64,000 bases of DNA from Chryseobacterium sp. G0201 (GCF_003815655.1 NZ_CP033917.1:3596001-3660000), one strand, 5' to 3'; counted from the stretch's first letter, positions 43,502 to 53,074 are shown. The notes: generated by a model from the sequence alone, not told the origin. A program made the numbers and translations.

Positions 43502-45409
43502 ATGAATACAATTAAACTATTAAACATTATATTTTTCTTCTTCAGCATTTGTTTTGTTGATGCTAAAATCAAACTTCCGAAATTAGTTTCAGACGGAATG
43601 GTTCTACAACGAGATGAGAAAATAAAAATCTGGGGAACGGCTGATATTGGAGAAAAAGTTCAAGTCAATTTTAAAAATAAAAAATATCATACTGTTGCTG
43701 ACAATTTAGGAAAATGGAAAATCATACTTCCTAAAATGAAATCTGGCGGGCCTTTTACCATGACAATCAATGAAATTACATTAAAAAATATTTTGATTGG
43801 TGATGTGTATCTGTGTTCTGGTCAGTCCAACATGGAGCTTCCGATGCGTAGAGTAAAAACGTTGTATCCGCAGGAATTACAGAATGCTAATAACACGAAT
43901 ATTCGATTTTTTACGGTTCCTCAAAAGTATGATTTTAAAATAGTTCAAAATAATTTAGATGGCGGAAATTGGGAAGAAACGAATCCTCAAAATATTCAGA
44001 ATTTTTCTGCGATAGCCTATTTTTTCGCAAAGGAAATGTATGAGTATAATAAAATTCCGGTTGGGATTATTAATTCAAGTTTGGGAGGTTCTCCCATTCA
44101 GGCTTGGATGGATGAAAATTCACTCAAAAAATATCCTGAATATCTTTCTGAAGCTCAAAAATGGCGAAATGATGAACTGATTTCTAAAACTGAATCTTCA
44201 GAAAAAGCATTGAGTAATGGTTGGTATGCAGAATTAGATCAATTGGATGCTGGAATAGCCAATCATTGGGAAAAACCAGAATTCGATGATTCCAATTGGA
44301 AAAAAATGAATGTTCCCGGCTCTTGGGAAGATGTAGAAAAACCTTTTGATGGAAGTATTTGGTTCAGAAAAGAAATAGATCTTCCAAAAGGAGCTGAAAA
44401 AAACACAGGATTTCTGAATTTAGGAAGAATTAAAGATGCGGATGTGACGTATATCAATGGGAAAAAAGTAGGAAATGTTACCTACGAATATCCTCCGCGT
44501 TGGTACGATATTCCTACTGGAGTTTTAAAAGAAGGTAAAAACATCATTGCTGTAAGAATCACTAACGGAAGCGGAAGAGGAGAATTTATAAAAGACAAAG
44601 ACTACTTTTTACAAATCGGTTCAGAAAAAATAGATTTAAAAAGTGAATGGAAATATAAAATCGGAGCAATCATGAACAGACCGGCTCCAGGACAAACTTT
44701 CATCAGGTGGAAACCAACGGGATTATATAATGCTATGTTGAATCCTTTAATTCAATATCCAATAAAAGCAGTTTTATGGTATCAGGGTGAAAGCAATACG
44801 GCAAAACCTCAGGAATATCAGGATTTATTATCTACCATGATTTTGGATTGGAGAAATAAATGGAATCAGAAAGACTTACCTTTTTTAATTGTTCAATTGG
44901 CCAATTTTATGGAAACAAAACCTGAACCTACAGAAAGTAATTGGGCAGAATTAAGAGAACAGCAAAGAAAGGTTTCCAAAACCATCCCAAACACCGGACT
45001 TGCCGTAACCATTGACATCGGAGAATGGAATGACATTCATCCTTTAAACAAAAAAGATGTAGCAAAAAGACTCTCATTACAGGCTCAGAAAACACTTTTT
45101 GATAAAAATGTCATCGCGGACGGACCTGTTTATCAATCCATGAAAATTAAAGGTAATAAAATCATTCTTTCATTTAAAAAAGGAACAGATGACTTTTCTT
45201 CTGTTTCAGAATTAAAAGGTTTTTCAATCAAAGGAAAAGAAAGAATTTTCAAATGGGCAAAAGCAAAAATAGAAGGCAATAAAATCATCGTTTGGAATGA
45301 TGAGATTAATGATCCGATTGCCGTGCGATACGCTTGGGCAGACAATCCCGATAAAGCGAATCTTAAAAATAAAAGTGGATTGCCAGCCTCACCATTTACA
45401 ACAGAATAA
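43502..45409 (+). CDS. Sialate O-acetylesterase-like SGNH esterase, probable acetylxylan esterase
   Basis: A 635-residue secreted esterase with signal peptide ending near CFVDA. The SGNH hydrolase has the nucleophile Ser in YLCSGQSNMELPM (near 107), the oxyanion Gly/Asn in NSSLGGSPIQAWM and WYQGESNT, and the catalytic Asp-His in NDIHPLNK. A beta-galactosidase-type jelly-roll (about 245-370: WEKPEFDDSNWKKMNVPGSW, RIKDADVTYINGKKVG) is inserted within the catalytic domain, as usual in this family. Members in xylan loci remove acetyl groups from xylan oligomers; sialic acid is not expected here given the neighbours. Confidence 0.85.
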   Translation: MNTIKLLNIIFFFFSICFVDAKIKLPKLVSDGMVLQRDEKIKIWGTADIGEKVQVNFKNKKYHTVADNLGKWKIILPKMKSGGPFTMTINEITLKNILIGDVYLCSGQSNMELPMRRVKTLYPQELQNANNTNIRFFTVPQKYDFKIVQNNLDGGNWEETNPQNIQNFSAIAYFFAKEMYEYNKIPVGIINSSLGGSPIQAWMDENSLKKYPEYLSEAQKWRNDELISKTESSEKALSNGWYAELDQLDAGIANHWEKPEFDDSNWKKMNVPGSWEDVEKPFDGSIWFRKEIDLPKGAEKNTGFLNLGRIKDADVTYINGKKVGNVTYEYPPRWYDIPTGVLKEGKNIIAVRITNGSGRGEFIKDKDYFLQIGSEKIDLKSEWKYKIGAIMNRPAPGQTFIRWKPTGLYNAMLNPLIQYPIKAVLWYQGESNTAKPQEYQDLLSTMILDWRNKWNQKDLPFLIVQLANFMETKPEPTESNWAELREQQRKVSKTIPNTGLAVTIDIGEWNDIHPLNKKDVAKRLSLQAQKTLFDKNVIADGPVYQSMKIKGNKIILSFKKGTDDFSSVSELKGFSIKGKERIFKWAKAKIEGNKIIVWNDEINDPIAVRYAWADNPDKANLKNKSGLPASPFTTE

Positions 45410-45518
45410 TTTTTAAAACAAAATTGAATCAATAAATATATAGAACAAAAAGACATTGGGTTTTAGCAGTTTGTTTTTAATCTAATATCTAGCATCTATT
45501 ATCTAACATCTAAATTAT

Positions 45519-46967
45519 ATGAACAATTCTCAAAAAATATCAGTAATCGAAAAAATAGGCTACAGCTTGGGAGATCTTGCTGCAAATCTTGTATTTCAGA
45601 CATTGGTTACCTACTTGGCGTATTTTTACACAGATATTTATGGTTTGAAGGCGGAAGACGCTTCGGTCATTACATTGATTGTAGGATTGGTTGCCGGTTT
45701 TGGTTTTAATCCATTGATTGGAGCGCTGGCAGACCGAACGAATACAAAATGGGGCAAGTTTCGTCCGTGGATTTTGTTTACGGCCGTTCCGCTTGGTGTG
45801 GCGGCAATGTTAGCTTTCAGTACACCGGATTTTTCGTACAAAGGGAAAATTATTTACGCTGCGGTTACTTATTCGGTTTTATTGCTTTTGTATGCTTCAA
45901 ATAACTTGCCTTATTCGGCACTAAGTGGCGTTATTACGGGTGATATGAGCGAAAGAAACAGTATTTCTTCGTATCGTTTTGTGGCAGTAATGTTTTCACA
46001 GTTTTTTGTTCAGGTTTTCATGTTACCAATCATTTTATCAATCGGAAACGGTGATAAAGCAGCCGGAATTGAAGTTGTAATGACTTGGCTCGCCATCATC
46101 GGAAGTGTAATGTTATTGATCACTTTTTTCACAACAAAAGAAAGAGTAGTTCCCAATGCAGATCAGAAATCAAACTTAAAAGATGACTTAAAAGATTTAT
46201 CTAAAAATAAACCGTGGATCATTATGTTATCGGTTACAGCTTTGATATTCATTACGTTGGCAATGAAAGGAGGTTCGTATGTCTATTACTTTAATAATTA
46301 TGTGGATGAAGCGAGCTTAAAGAATTTTATTTCTCCAATTACATCATTTTTTGATTCTATTGGAATGAACTTTTTCGGAGAAAATGCAAAATCAGCAGGA
46401 TTTGGTTTATTCAATGCAGGTGGAATCATTATGATGATCGTCGGGATTACTTTTTCTAAAAGATTTGCCGATAAATACGGGAAAAGAGATGTATTTATGG
46501 CATCATTATTTATCTCGACATTATTTGTTTTGATCTTCATCTTCTATCCGCCAAAAGCAGTTGGAATGATGTTTTTATCACAAATAGTACACGGTTTTTT
46601 CTATGGAATTAGTACACCCATTTTATGGGCAATGATCGCCGACGTGGCAGATTATTCGGAATGGAAAAATAAAAGAAGAGCAACCGCCATTATTTTCTCT
46701 GCAATGATGGTCGGATTAAAGGTTGGATTGAGCATCGGAAGTTCATTAGTAGCTTTAATTATAGGGAAATATGGCTATATTTCTACGGAAGGAAATCAAA
46801 ATGTCATTCAGCCAGAAACGGTTGCGACAGGCGCTAAAATGTTGGTGAGTATATTTCCTGCTATTCCATTTTTTCTCGCTTGCGGATTGCTTTTCTTTTA
46901 TAAAATCAACAAAAAAATGGAGGTTCAGATCGAGCAAGAATTAGCCGAAAGAAGAAATAAAAACTAA
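45519..46967 (+). CDS. GPH-family (MFS) sugar:cation symporter, probable xyloside transporter
   Basis: A 482-residue, 12-segment transporter. The N-terminal EKIGYSLGDLAANLVFQ and NPLIGALADRTNTKWGKFRPWIL are the hallmarks of the glycoside-pentoside-hexuronide family, as is IADVADYSEWKNKRRAT in the second half. It sits between esterase and xylanase genes and would move xylo-oligosaccharides, xylosides or glucuronate across the inner membrane with H+ or Na+. Five bases separate it from the GH10 gene. Confidence 0.93.
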   Translation: MNNSQKISVIEKIGYSLGDLAANLVFQTLVTYLAYFYTDIYGLKAEDASVITLIVGLVAGFGFNPLIGALADRTNTKWGKFRPWILFTAVPLGVAAMLAFSTPDFSYKGKIIYAAVTYSVLLLLYASNNLPYSALSGVITGDMSERNSISSYRFVAVMFSQFFVQVFMLPIILSIGNGDKAAGIEVVMTWLAIIGSVMLLITFFTTKERVVPNADQKSNLKDDLKDLSKNKPWIIMLSVTALIFITLAMKGGSYVYYFNNYVDEASLKNFISPITSFFDSIGMNFFGENAKSAGFGLFNAGGIIMMIVGITFSKRFADKYGKRDVFMASLFISTLFVLIFIFYPPKAVGMMFLSQIVHGFFYGISTPILWAMIADVADYSEWKNKRRATAIIFSAMMVGLKVGLSIGSSLVALIIGKYGYISTEGNQNVIQPETVATGAKMLVSIFPAIPFFLACGLLFFYKINKKMEVQIEQELAERRNKN

Positions 46968-46971
46968 GAAC

Positions 46972-48081
46972 ATGAAACGTATTATTTTATTTAGCTTAAT
47001 GACTTTTGTAGCTTCCAATTTTAATGCTCAAAAGGCTGATCATTCTTTAAAAAAAGCTTTTCAGGATAAATTTTATATCGGAACAGCGATGAATCTTGAG
47101 CAAATTCACGGAACAGATCAAAAATCAGTAGATATTATCAAGCAACAATTCAGTTCTATTGTTGCTGAAAACTGTATGAAAAGTATGTATCTCCAGCCTC
47201 AGGAAGGAAAGTTTTTCTTTGATGATGCAGATAAATTCGTTGAGTTCGGAGAGAAAAACAAGATGTTTATCATTGGACATACACTGATTTGGCATTCACA
47301 AGCTCCCGATTGGTTTTTTGTTGATAAAAATGGAAATAATGTTTCCCCAGAAGTTTTAAAACAAAGAATGAAAGAGCATATTACAACCATTGTTTCACGA
47401 TATAAAGGAAGAGTAAAAGGTTGGGATGTTGTGAATGAGGCGATTATGGAAGATGGTTCTTACCGAAAATCTAAGTTTTACGAAATTTTGGGTGAAGAAT
47501 TTATTCCATTAGCCTTCAAATATGCTCAGGAAGCCGATCCAGAAGCAGAATTATATTACAACGATTATAATGAATGGTATCCTGAAAAAGTAAAAACAGT
47601 CACTCAAATAGTTCAAAATTTAAAATCAAAAGGAATCCGAATTGATGGAGTAGGAATGCAGGCTCACGTCGGATTGGATTCTCCATCAATCAACGAATAT
47701 GAAGAAGCAATTATTGCCTATTCTGAAAGTGGAGTAAAAGTTAATATTACCGAATTGGATATCAGCGCACTTTCCTCACCGTGGGGAACTTCTGCAAATA
47801 TTGCAGATAAAGTTGAATATGACGAAAAAATGAATCCTTATAAAAAAAGTCTTCCTGGTGATGTACAATCAAAATGGGAAAACCGATATCTTGATTTCTT
47901 TAAATTATTTTTAAAACATAAAAAGGATATCAGAAGAGTCACATTATGGGGCTTAACGGATTCTCAATCCTGGAAAAATGATTTTCCCATAAAAGGCAGA
48001 ACAGATTACCCATTATTATTTGACCGTCAATATAAAACTAAACCTATTGTCGAAAAAATTATAAAACTCGCAGAAAAATAA
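46972..48081 (+). CDS. GH10 endo-1,4-beta-xylanase
   Basis: A 369-residue enzyme with signal peptide ending at FNAQ and a single GH10 barrel: AENCMKSMYLQPQEGKFFF, GHTLIWHSQAPDWF, the acid/base Glu in VKGWDVVNEAIME (near 155) and the nucleophile Glu in VNITELDIS (near 260), then TLWGLTDSQSWKNDFP. No binding module, lipobox or type IX secretion tail is present, so it is probably periplasmic and trims imported oligosaccharides. It follows the GPH transporter by four bases. Confidence 0.96.
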   Translation: MKRIILFSLMTFVASNFNAQKADHSLKKAFQDKFYIGTAMNLEQIHGTDQKSVDIIKQQFSSIVAENCMKSMYLQPQEGKFFFDDADKFVEFGEKNKMFIIGHTLIWHSQAPDWFFVDKNGNNVSPEVLKQRMKEHITTIVSRYKGRVKGWDVVNEAIMEDGSYRKSKFYEILGEEFIPLAFKYAQEADPEAELYYNDYNEWYPEKVKTVTQIVQNLKSKGIRIDGVGMQAHVGLDSPSINEYEEAIIAYSESGVKVNITELDISALSSPWGTSANIADKVEYDEKMNPYKKSLPGDVQSKWENRYLDFFKLFLKHKKDIRRVTLWGLTDSQSWKNDFPIKGRTDYPLLFDRQYKTKPIVEKIIKLAEK

Positions 48082-48135
48082 TAATAAGAGATAGCCGAGG
48101 AAGCTGAAGCGTTAAAAAAGTTTGCGTTCTTAGCT

Positions 48136-48211
48136 AAGTGAAACGCCTTTGCGAACTAAAATATTCTCAATATTAATAAAAAAACTTTGCGCCCTTTGCG
48201 TTTAAAAAAGA
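48136..48211 (+). repeat. Dispersed intergenic element, copy 6
   Basis: GTGAAACGCCTTTGCGAAC is followed by AAAATATTCTCAATATTAAT and AAAAACTTTGCGCCCTTTGCG with TTTAAAAAAG at the end (quoted pieces adjoin). A partial TTTGCGTTC precedes it. It lies between GH10 and the second GH43 in the direction of transcription. Confidence 0.7.
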
Positions 48212-48234
48212 CACTTAAAATATAAAATTTAAAA

Positions 48235-49200
48235 ATGAACAAATCAAAATACCTATTCCCAAAAGACTTCATGGCAGATCCATCTGTTCACGTTTTTGAA
48301 GGAAAACTCTACATTTATCCCTCTCACGACCGAGAAAGCGGAATTGAAGAAAACGACAACGGCGATCATTTTGATATGAATGATTATCATGTTTTTTCTT
48401 TAGATGATGTTGAAAACGGAGAAATTACAGATCATGGAGTGGCTCTTTCAGTGAAAGATATTCCTTGGGCGGGGCGACAGTTGTGGGATTGTGATGTAGC
48501 TTTTAAAAACGGGAAATATTACATGTATTTTCCATTAAAGGATAAAAATGATATTTTCAGAATTGGTGTTGCGGTGAGCGATAAACCTTACGGGCCTTTC
48601 ATTCCTGAAAAACATCCGATGATGGGAAGTTACAGCATTGATCCGTGTATTTTCGAAGAAAACGGGAAATATTATATGTATTTCGGTGGAATCTGGGGCG
48701 GACAATTACAACGTTACCGAAATAATAAAGCATTGGAATCTGCCATAATTCCCAATAATGATGAGCGGGCAATTCCTTCAAAAGTAGCTTTGTTAAGTGA
48801 TGATATGCTCGAGTTTGCAGAAGAACCAAAAGACGTTTTAATTCTTGATGAAAATGGAAACCCCTTACTTCACGGCAATGAAAAGCGCTTTTTCGAAGCT
48901 TCATGGATGCATACATATAATGGGAAATATTACTTCTCCTATTCAACAGGTGACACACATTTGTTGTGTTATGCCATCGGCGACAATCCTTATGGACCGT
49001 TTACCTATCAAGGTGTAATTTTAACTCCGGTTGTTGGTTGGACAACCCATCACAGTATTGTTGAATTCAAAGGAAAATGGTATTTATTTTTCCATGATTC
49101 TGTTCCGAGCGGCGGAAGAACGTGGCTTCGAAGCATGAAAGTTGTTGAATTAGAATATAATGAAGACGGAACTTTCAAAACAATTGAAGGTCTGCAATAA
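48235..49200 (+). CDS. GH43-family beta-xylosidase, cytoplasmic
   Basis: A 321-residue single-domain GH43 without signal peptide. The catalytic base is in FMADPSVHVFEGKLYIYPSHD, the pKa Asp in YSIDPCIFEENGKYYMYFGG and the acid Glu in RFFEASWMHTYNGKYYFSYS (each part of a longer run). The lack of the C-terminal sandwich distinguishes it from the larger GH43 at 35861. A cytoplasmic place fits cleavage of xylobiose or short oligomers after import by the GPH transporter. Confidence 0.9.
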   Translation: MNKSKYLFPKDFMADPSVHVFEGKLYIYPSHDRESGIEENDNGDHFDMNDYHVFSLDDVENGEITDHGVALSVKDIPWAGRQLWDCDVAFKNGKYYMYFPLKDKNDIFRIGVAVSDKPYGPFIPEKHPMMGSYSIDPCIFEENGKYYMYFGGIWGGQLQRYRNNKALESAIIPNNDERAIPSKVALLSDDMLEFAEEPKDVLILDENGNPLLHGNEKRFFEASWMHTYNGKYYFSYSTGDTHLLCYAIGDNPYGPFTYQGVILTPVVGWTTHHSIVEFKGKWYLFFHDSVPSGGRTWLRSMKVVELEYNEDGTFKTIEGLQ

Positions 49201-49208
49201 TTATCAAT

Positions 49209-49257
49209 TCCATAGAATCCGAAGGGTTCAATATCAGTAGCCTTAGGTGAAACCTAT
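49209..49257. repeat. Pair of short palindromic units before GH67
   Basis: GAATCC-GAA-GGGTTC is followed by CCTTAGGT-GAA-ACCTATGG, two imperfect hairpins (one mismatch or wobble each) in tandem. They resemble dispersed palindromic units rather than a terminator. Confidence 0.45.
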
Positions 49258-49306
49258 GGTGTAAATATGAATTAACATAAAAAATCTACAGACAAATCCA
49301 TTTCAA

Positions 49307-51343
49307 ATGCTAAATTTTCGAGCTCACATCCTAATATTTTTATTATTTCCATTAAGTTTTTTTGCAGAAGACGGCAGTCAATTATGGCTCCGTTTTCCGA
49401 ATGTTAAAAACGGAGTTTCATCGGATAAAATCATTTCAAAAGGTAAAAATCCAACGCTTGAAATTGCGAAAAAAGAATTAATCAATTACTGGCAAGGTCA
49501 AACTGTAGAATTGCGCACGGAAAAATCTTTGAAAAACCTTAAAGACGGCTATACCATCAAGTCAAATTCAGATAAAATTATTGTTTCTGCAGGAAAAGAA
49601 AGTGGTTTGTTGTACGGGGTGTATCATATTCTCAGACTTCAAGAGACAAAATCTGATGTTAATCATTTAAATATCATAGAAAAACCATCTTATGATGTGA
49701 GAATTCTGAATCATTGGGATAATCTTGACGGAAGTGTAGAACGTGGTTACGCCGGAAAATCATTGTGGAAATGGAATGAATTGCCTAATAAAATTTCGCC
49801 CCGATACGAAGAATATGCAAGAGCGAATGCTTCAATCGGAATTAATTCTGTTGTGTTGAATAACGTCAATGCATCCCCAAATATACTCAGAACAGATTAT
49901 CTTCAAAAGGTAAAAGTTCTGGCAGGCATTTTCAGACCGTATGGAATTAAAGTGTATTTATCAGTCAATTTTTCTTCACCAAAAGTATTGGGCGGACTGG
50001 AAAATTCAGATCCTTTAAATAAAAATGTTCAAAATTGGTGGAAGGATAAAGCATCAGAAATTTACAAATTGATTCCTGATTTTGGAGGTTTTTTGGTGAA
50101 AGCCAATTCAGAAGGCCAGCCAGGACCGCAGGATTATGGAAGAACCCATGCCGATGGTGCCAATATGATGGCCGATGTGTTAAAACCTTTCGGTGGAATC
50201 GTGATGTGGCGTGCTTTTGTGTACAGTCCGAGCAAAGAAGATCGTGCAAAACAGGCATATTTAGAATTTCTTCCTTTAGACGGAAAATTCAGGGATAATG
50301 TGATTGTTCAGATTAAAAATGGACCGATTGATTTTCAACCTCGTGAACCCTTTAATCCTTTATTTGGAGCGCTGAAAAAGACTTCGGAAATGGCAGAATT
50401 TCAGATCACTCAGGAGTATTTAGGGTTTTCAAATCATTTAGTTTTTCTGGCGCCTTTGTTTAAAGAAACGCTGGAAAGTGATACATATGCTGATGGTAAA
50501 GGTTCAACCGTAGACAAAATTACAGACGGAAGTTTAAGAAATAATAAAATAACGGCTATTGCAGGCGTTGCCAACATTGGGGAAGATGCGAACTGGACAG
50601 GAAATATCTTCGCACAAGCCAATTGGTACGCGTTCGGAAGATTAGCATGGAATCATGAATTAAGTTCTGAACAAATTGCTGATGAGTGGATCAAAATGAC
50701 TTTCACAGATGATCAGAAATTTGTAAATCCGGTGAAAGAAATGATGCTTTCGTCAAGAGAAACCGCGGTAGATTATATGATGCCACTCGGATTGCATCAT
50801 ATTTTTGCATTCGATCATCATTACGGACCCGAACCTTGGGGAAATATTCCGGGAGGAAGACCGGATTGGATGCCTGTTTATTATCACAAAGCCGATGAAA
50901 ATGGAGTGGGATTCGACAGAACAAAATCAGGAAGCAATGCTGTTTCACAATATTTTACTCCATTAAACACGACTTTCGGAAATATAGAAACCTGTCCGGA
51001 AAATCTTCTTCTTTGGTTTCATCATGTTCCGTGGAGGTATCAAATGAAAGACGGAAAAACGTTGTGGGAAGAATTGTGTTTTAAATATGATTCGGGTGTA
51101 AAAAATGTTCGGGAATATCAGAAAATTTGGGACAAAATGGAACCTTATGTTGATGCTGAAAGATTTAAACAAATTCAGTCAAAACTAAAAATTCAGTCGA
51201 AAGATGCGGTTTGGTGGAAAGATGCCTGTCTGCTGTATTTTCAGACGTTTTCAAAAATGCCGATTCCGTATGATATTGAAAGGCCAGTTCATGAATTGGA
51301 TGATCTGAAAAAGATAAAACTAGATCTTAAGCATCATAATTAA
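49307..51343 (+). CDS. GH67 alpha-glucuronidase
   Basis: A 678-residue enzyme with a probable signal peptide (MLNFRAHILIFLLFPLSFFA). The N-terminal domain (IIVSAGKESGLLYGVYHILR) is followed by the GH67 barrel: LNHWDNLDGSVERGYAGKSL, ASIGINSVVLNNVNA, the acid Glu in VKANSEGQPGPQDYGR, and the general-base region DFQPREPFNPLFGAL and FQITQEYLGFSNHLVFLAP, ending with HHVPWRYQM. It removes 4-O-methyl-glucuronate from the non-reducing end of short aldouronic acids. Presence beside GH115 gives the locus both modes of uronate removal. It is the last gene of the xylan locus. Confidence 0.95.
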   Translation: MLNFRAHILIFLLFPLSFFAEDGSQLWLRFPNVKNGVSSDKIISKGKNPTLEIAKKELINYWQGQTVELRTEKSLKNLKDGYTIKSNSDKIIVSAGKESGLLYGVYHILRLQETKSDVNHLNIIEKPSYDVRILNHWDNLDGSVERGYAGKSLWKWNELPNKISPRYEEYARANASIGINSVVLNNVNASPNILRTDYLQKVKVLAGIFRPYGIKVYLSVNFSSPKVLGGLENSDPLNKNVQNWWKDKASEIYKLIPDFGGFLVKANSEGQPGPQDYGRTHADGANMMADVLKPFGGIVMWRAFVYSPSKEDRAKQAYLEFLPLDGKFRDNVIVQIKNGPIDFQPREPFNPLFGALKKTSEMAEFQITQEYLGFSNHLVFLAPLFKETLESDTYADGKGSTVDKITDGSLRNNKITAIAGVANIGEDANWTGNIFAQANWYAFGRLAWNHELSSEQIADEWIKMTFTDDQKFVNPVKEMMLSSRETAVDYMMPLGLHHIFAFDHHYGPEPWGNIPGGRPDWMPVYYHKADENGVGFDRTKSGSNAVSQYFTPLNTTFGNIETCPENLLLWFHHVPWRYQMKDGKTLWEELCFKYDSGVKNVREYQKIWDKMEPYVDAERFKQIQSKLKIQSKDAVWWKDACLLYFQTFSKMPIPYDIERPVHELDDLKKIKLDLKHHN

Positions 51344-51351
51344 AAAAATTA

Positions 51352-51392
51352 AGGCAACTCATTCTTCGTGATTTAAAAAAGAAAAGTTGCCT
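51352..51392 (-). terminator. Terminator between GH67 and the convergent minus-strand gene
   Basis: AGGCAACT and AGTTGCCT pair perfectly over eight bases. On the minus strand the second arm is followed by TAATTTTTTTAA, so it ends the gene at 51456-52058; it may also help end the GH67 transcript. Confidence 0.6.
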
Positions 51393-51455
51393 CAATAAAT
51401 TGATTGTACGTAAAATTTTAACTCCAATATAAATACGAAAAATAAAGGAATTCTC

Positions 51456-52058
51456 TTAATTGTAGTTAAGAGTAACTATTTTATTAAAAACATTTCCTTT
51501 TTCCTCAACACTGATGATATATCGATCAGAAGTTTTGGGATCAAGATCAAAGGTCATGTTAAGTTCTCCGTTAGCTGCATTTTTGTTTGCATTGTAATAA
51601 ACATTTCCTGAAAAGTCAGAAACAGAAATAGTTGCGCTGTTTTTCAAACCCGAAAGATGAAGCTGCGCCATATTCCCTGAAATTGTGTATTCAGGTTTAT
51701 TAATTTCTGAAAATGGAGTCTTTTCAATCTCCACCGTTTTGTTATAACTAATGTTTATTTTATATTTTTCAATTTTTTGATCAGATTCTGCCACCAGATA
51801 ATAAGTTCCGGATTCCAGATCTTTCAGATCATAAGATTTTGTTACATTATTTTCACTTTCCAATTTTTCAGAAAATAATTCCCCGTAAGCATCATTATAG
51901 ATAACTAAGGATATGTTTTTTCCATTCAGAACGTCAAAACTGATAGTTTTTGATTCTGTTGTTTTAATTGAAAGAGAAAAATCCCTGTCTTTACTCATCA
52001 AGCTTGCTGAGATAAATAGAGACCCTACGAGAAAAGCAGATTTTAATAATTTATTCAT
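51456..52058 (-). CDS. Secreted protein of unknown function (200 aa)
   Basis: The product has a signal peptide (MNKLLKSAFLVGSLFISASL) and a mature part rich in beta-strand patterns: a first half resembling an Ig-like domain (LKDLESGTYYLVAESDQKIEKYKI) and a second half (QLHLSGLKNSATISVSDFSG, DRYIISVEEKGNVFNKIVTL) that resembles the C-terminal sandwich seen in many secreted Bacteroidota proteins (pieces only). I do not recognise a specific family. It faces away from the AraC-type gene, whose promoter region it shares. Confidence 0.65.
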   Translation of the reverse strand: MNKLLKSAFLVGSLFISASLMSKDRDFSLSIKTTESKTISFDVLNGKNISLVIYNDAYGELFSEKLESENNVTKSYDLKDLESGTYYLVAESDQKIEKYKINISYNKTVEIEKTPFSEINKPEYTISGNMAQLHLSGLKNSATISVSDFSGNVYYNANKNAANGELNMTFDLDPKTSDRYIISVEEKGNVFNKIVTLNYN

Positions 52059-52077
52059 AATGATAAGTTTTATACTG

Positions 52078-52085
52078 CAAATGTA
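52078..52085 (-). promoter_or_regulatory. -7 box for the secreted 200-residue protein
   Basis: TACATTTG on the minus strand fits TAnnTTTG exactly and lies 20 bases before the start codon, the usual distance for a short leader. Confidence 0.5.
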
Positions 52086-52172
52086 TGGCAGGTAATCTGC
52101 TTAAACTATAATGTAATTTTCATATTTATGTTCTATATTAACCTTAAAATTATTTAATTGAAAATTAATTGT

Positions 52173-52180
52173 TAATTTTG
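52173..52180 (+). promoter_or_regulatory. -7 box for the cupin-AraC regulator
   Basis: TAATTTTG fits TAnnTTTG and lies 21 bases before the ATG at 52202. The -33 element is not clear. Confidence 0.45.
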
Positions 52181-52201
52181 TGCATGAATTAATTTGTTAA
52201 A

Positions 52202-53074
52202 ATGAAACATTCACATCCAGCCTTTGAAGCGGTGAAGCCCAATATTGGAAGCAGTTTCACAAGTCTGAAATTTTTTCGAAATGAAAACATCAAATCTCAT
52301 GTATGGCATTATCATCCTGAGGTTGAGTTAATTTTTGTCTGCGGAGGTTCGGGAAAAAGGCAGATCGGAAGTAATATTTCTTACTTTTCGGACGGAGATC
52401 TTGTGTTGATGGGAAGCAATTTACCACATTGTGGAATGACCAATGAAAACACGAATAATGATTACGAAATGGTGATTCAGTTTAAGCCTGAATTTTTGGG
52501 CGAAACCATTTGGGAACTGCCTGAAATGCATAGAATTGCCCAATTACTCGAAAGATCAAAAGCGGGAATTGTCTTTTCTGAAAATATCAAGAAAACCATC
52601 GGTGAAAAGATTATGGAAATGCACGAATCTTCTTCTTTGGAAAGGCTTGTCAAGTTTATAGAAATACTGGATGCATTGGCTTCTACTCAGGATTACAGGA
52701 TTTTGAATGCCGGAAAATATTATTTGCAAACACAGGTTGAAGATAATGAAAGGATTAATCTTATTTTCAATTATGTGAAAGATCATTTCAAGGAACAGAT
52801 CACTTTGGACGAAATTTCTGAACTGGCGAATATGAGAGTGCCATCTTTCTGCCGTTATTTTAAAAAAATTACCAACAAGACTTTTACGCAGTTTGTCAAT
52901 GAATATAGGATTACCCATTCATTAAAACTGTTGGCGGAAAAACCGATGAGTATTACTGAGGTTTGTTTTGAATCGGGTTTTAATAATTTTAGTTATTTTA
53001 ATAAAACTTTTAAAGAATATATTCAGAAAAGCCCGTCACAATACAGAAAAGAGTTTAATTTTTTTATGGAATAA
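52202..53074 (+). CDS. AraC-family regulator with N-terminal cupin
   Basis: A 290-residue regulator. The N-terminal cupin is clear (VWHYHPEVELIFVCGGSGK, DGDLVLMGSNLPHCG), as in sugar-responsive AraC proteins; the C-terminal double helix-turn-helix spans about 185-285 (ITLDEISELANMRVPSFCRYFKKITNKTFTQFV; ITEVCFESGFNNFSYFNKTFKEY). Quoted segments are abbreviated here: TLDEISELANMRVPSFC and VCFESGFNNFSYFNKTF. It lies 860 bases past the end of the xylan locus, on the same strand, and might respond to a carbohydrate, but no target is evident. Confidence 0.9.
   Translation: MKHSHPAFEAVKPNIGSSFTSLKFFRNENIKSHVWHYHPEVELIFVCGGSGKRQIGSNISYFSDGDLVLMGSNLPHCGMTNENTNNDYEMVIQFKPEFLGETIWELPEMHRIAQLLERSKAGIVFSENIKKTIGEKIMEMHESSSLERLVKFIEILDALASTQDYRILNAGKYYLQTQVEDNERINLIFNYVKDHFKEQITLDEISELANMRVPSFCRYFKKITNKTFTQFVNEYRITHSLKLLAEKPMSITEVCFESGFNNFSYFNKTFKEYIQKSPSQYRKEFNFFME

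Noticed and set aside
49209..49257. Terminator after the second GH43 gene
   Set aside because: Two short hairpins are present but with no T-run; listed as palindromic repeats instead.
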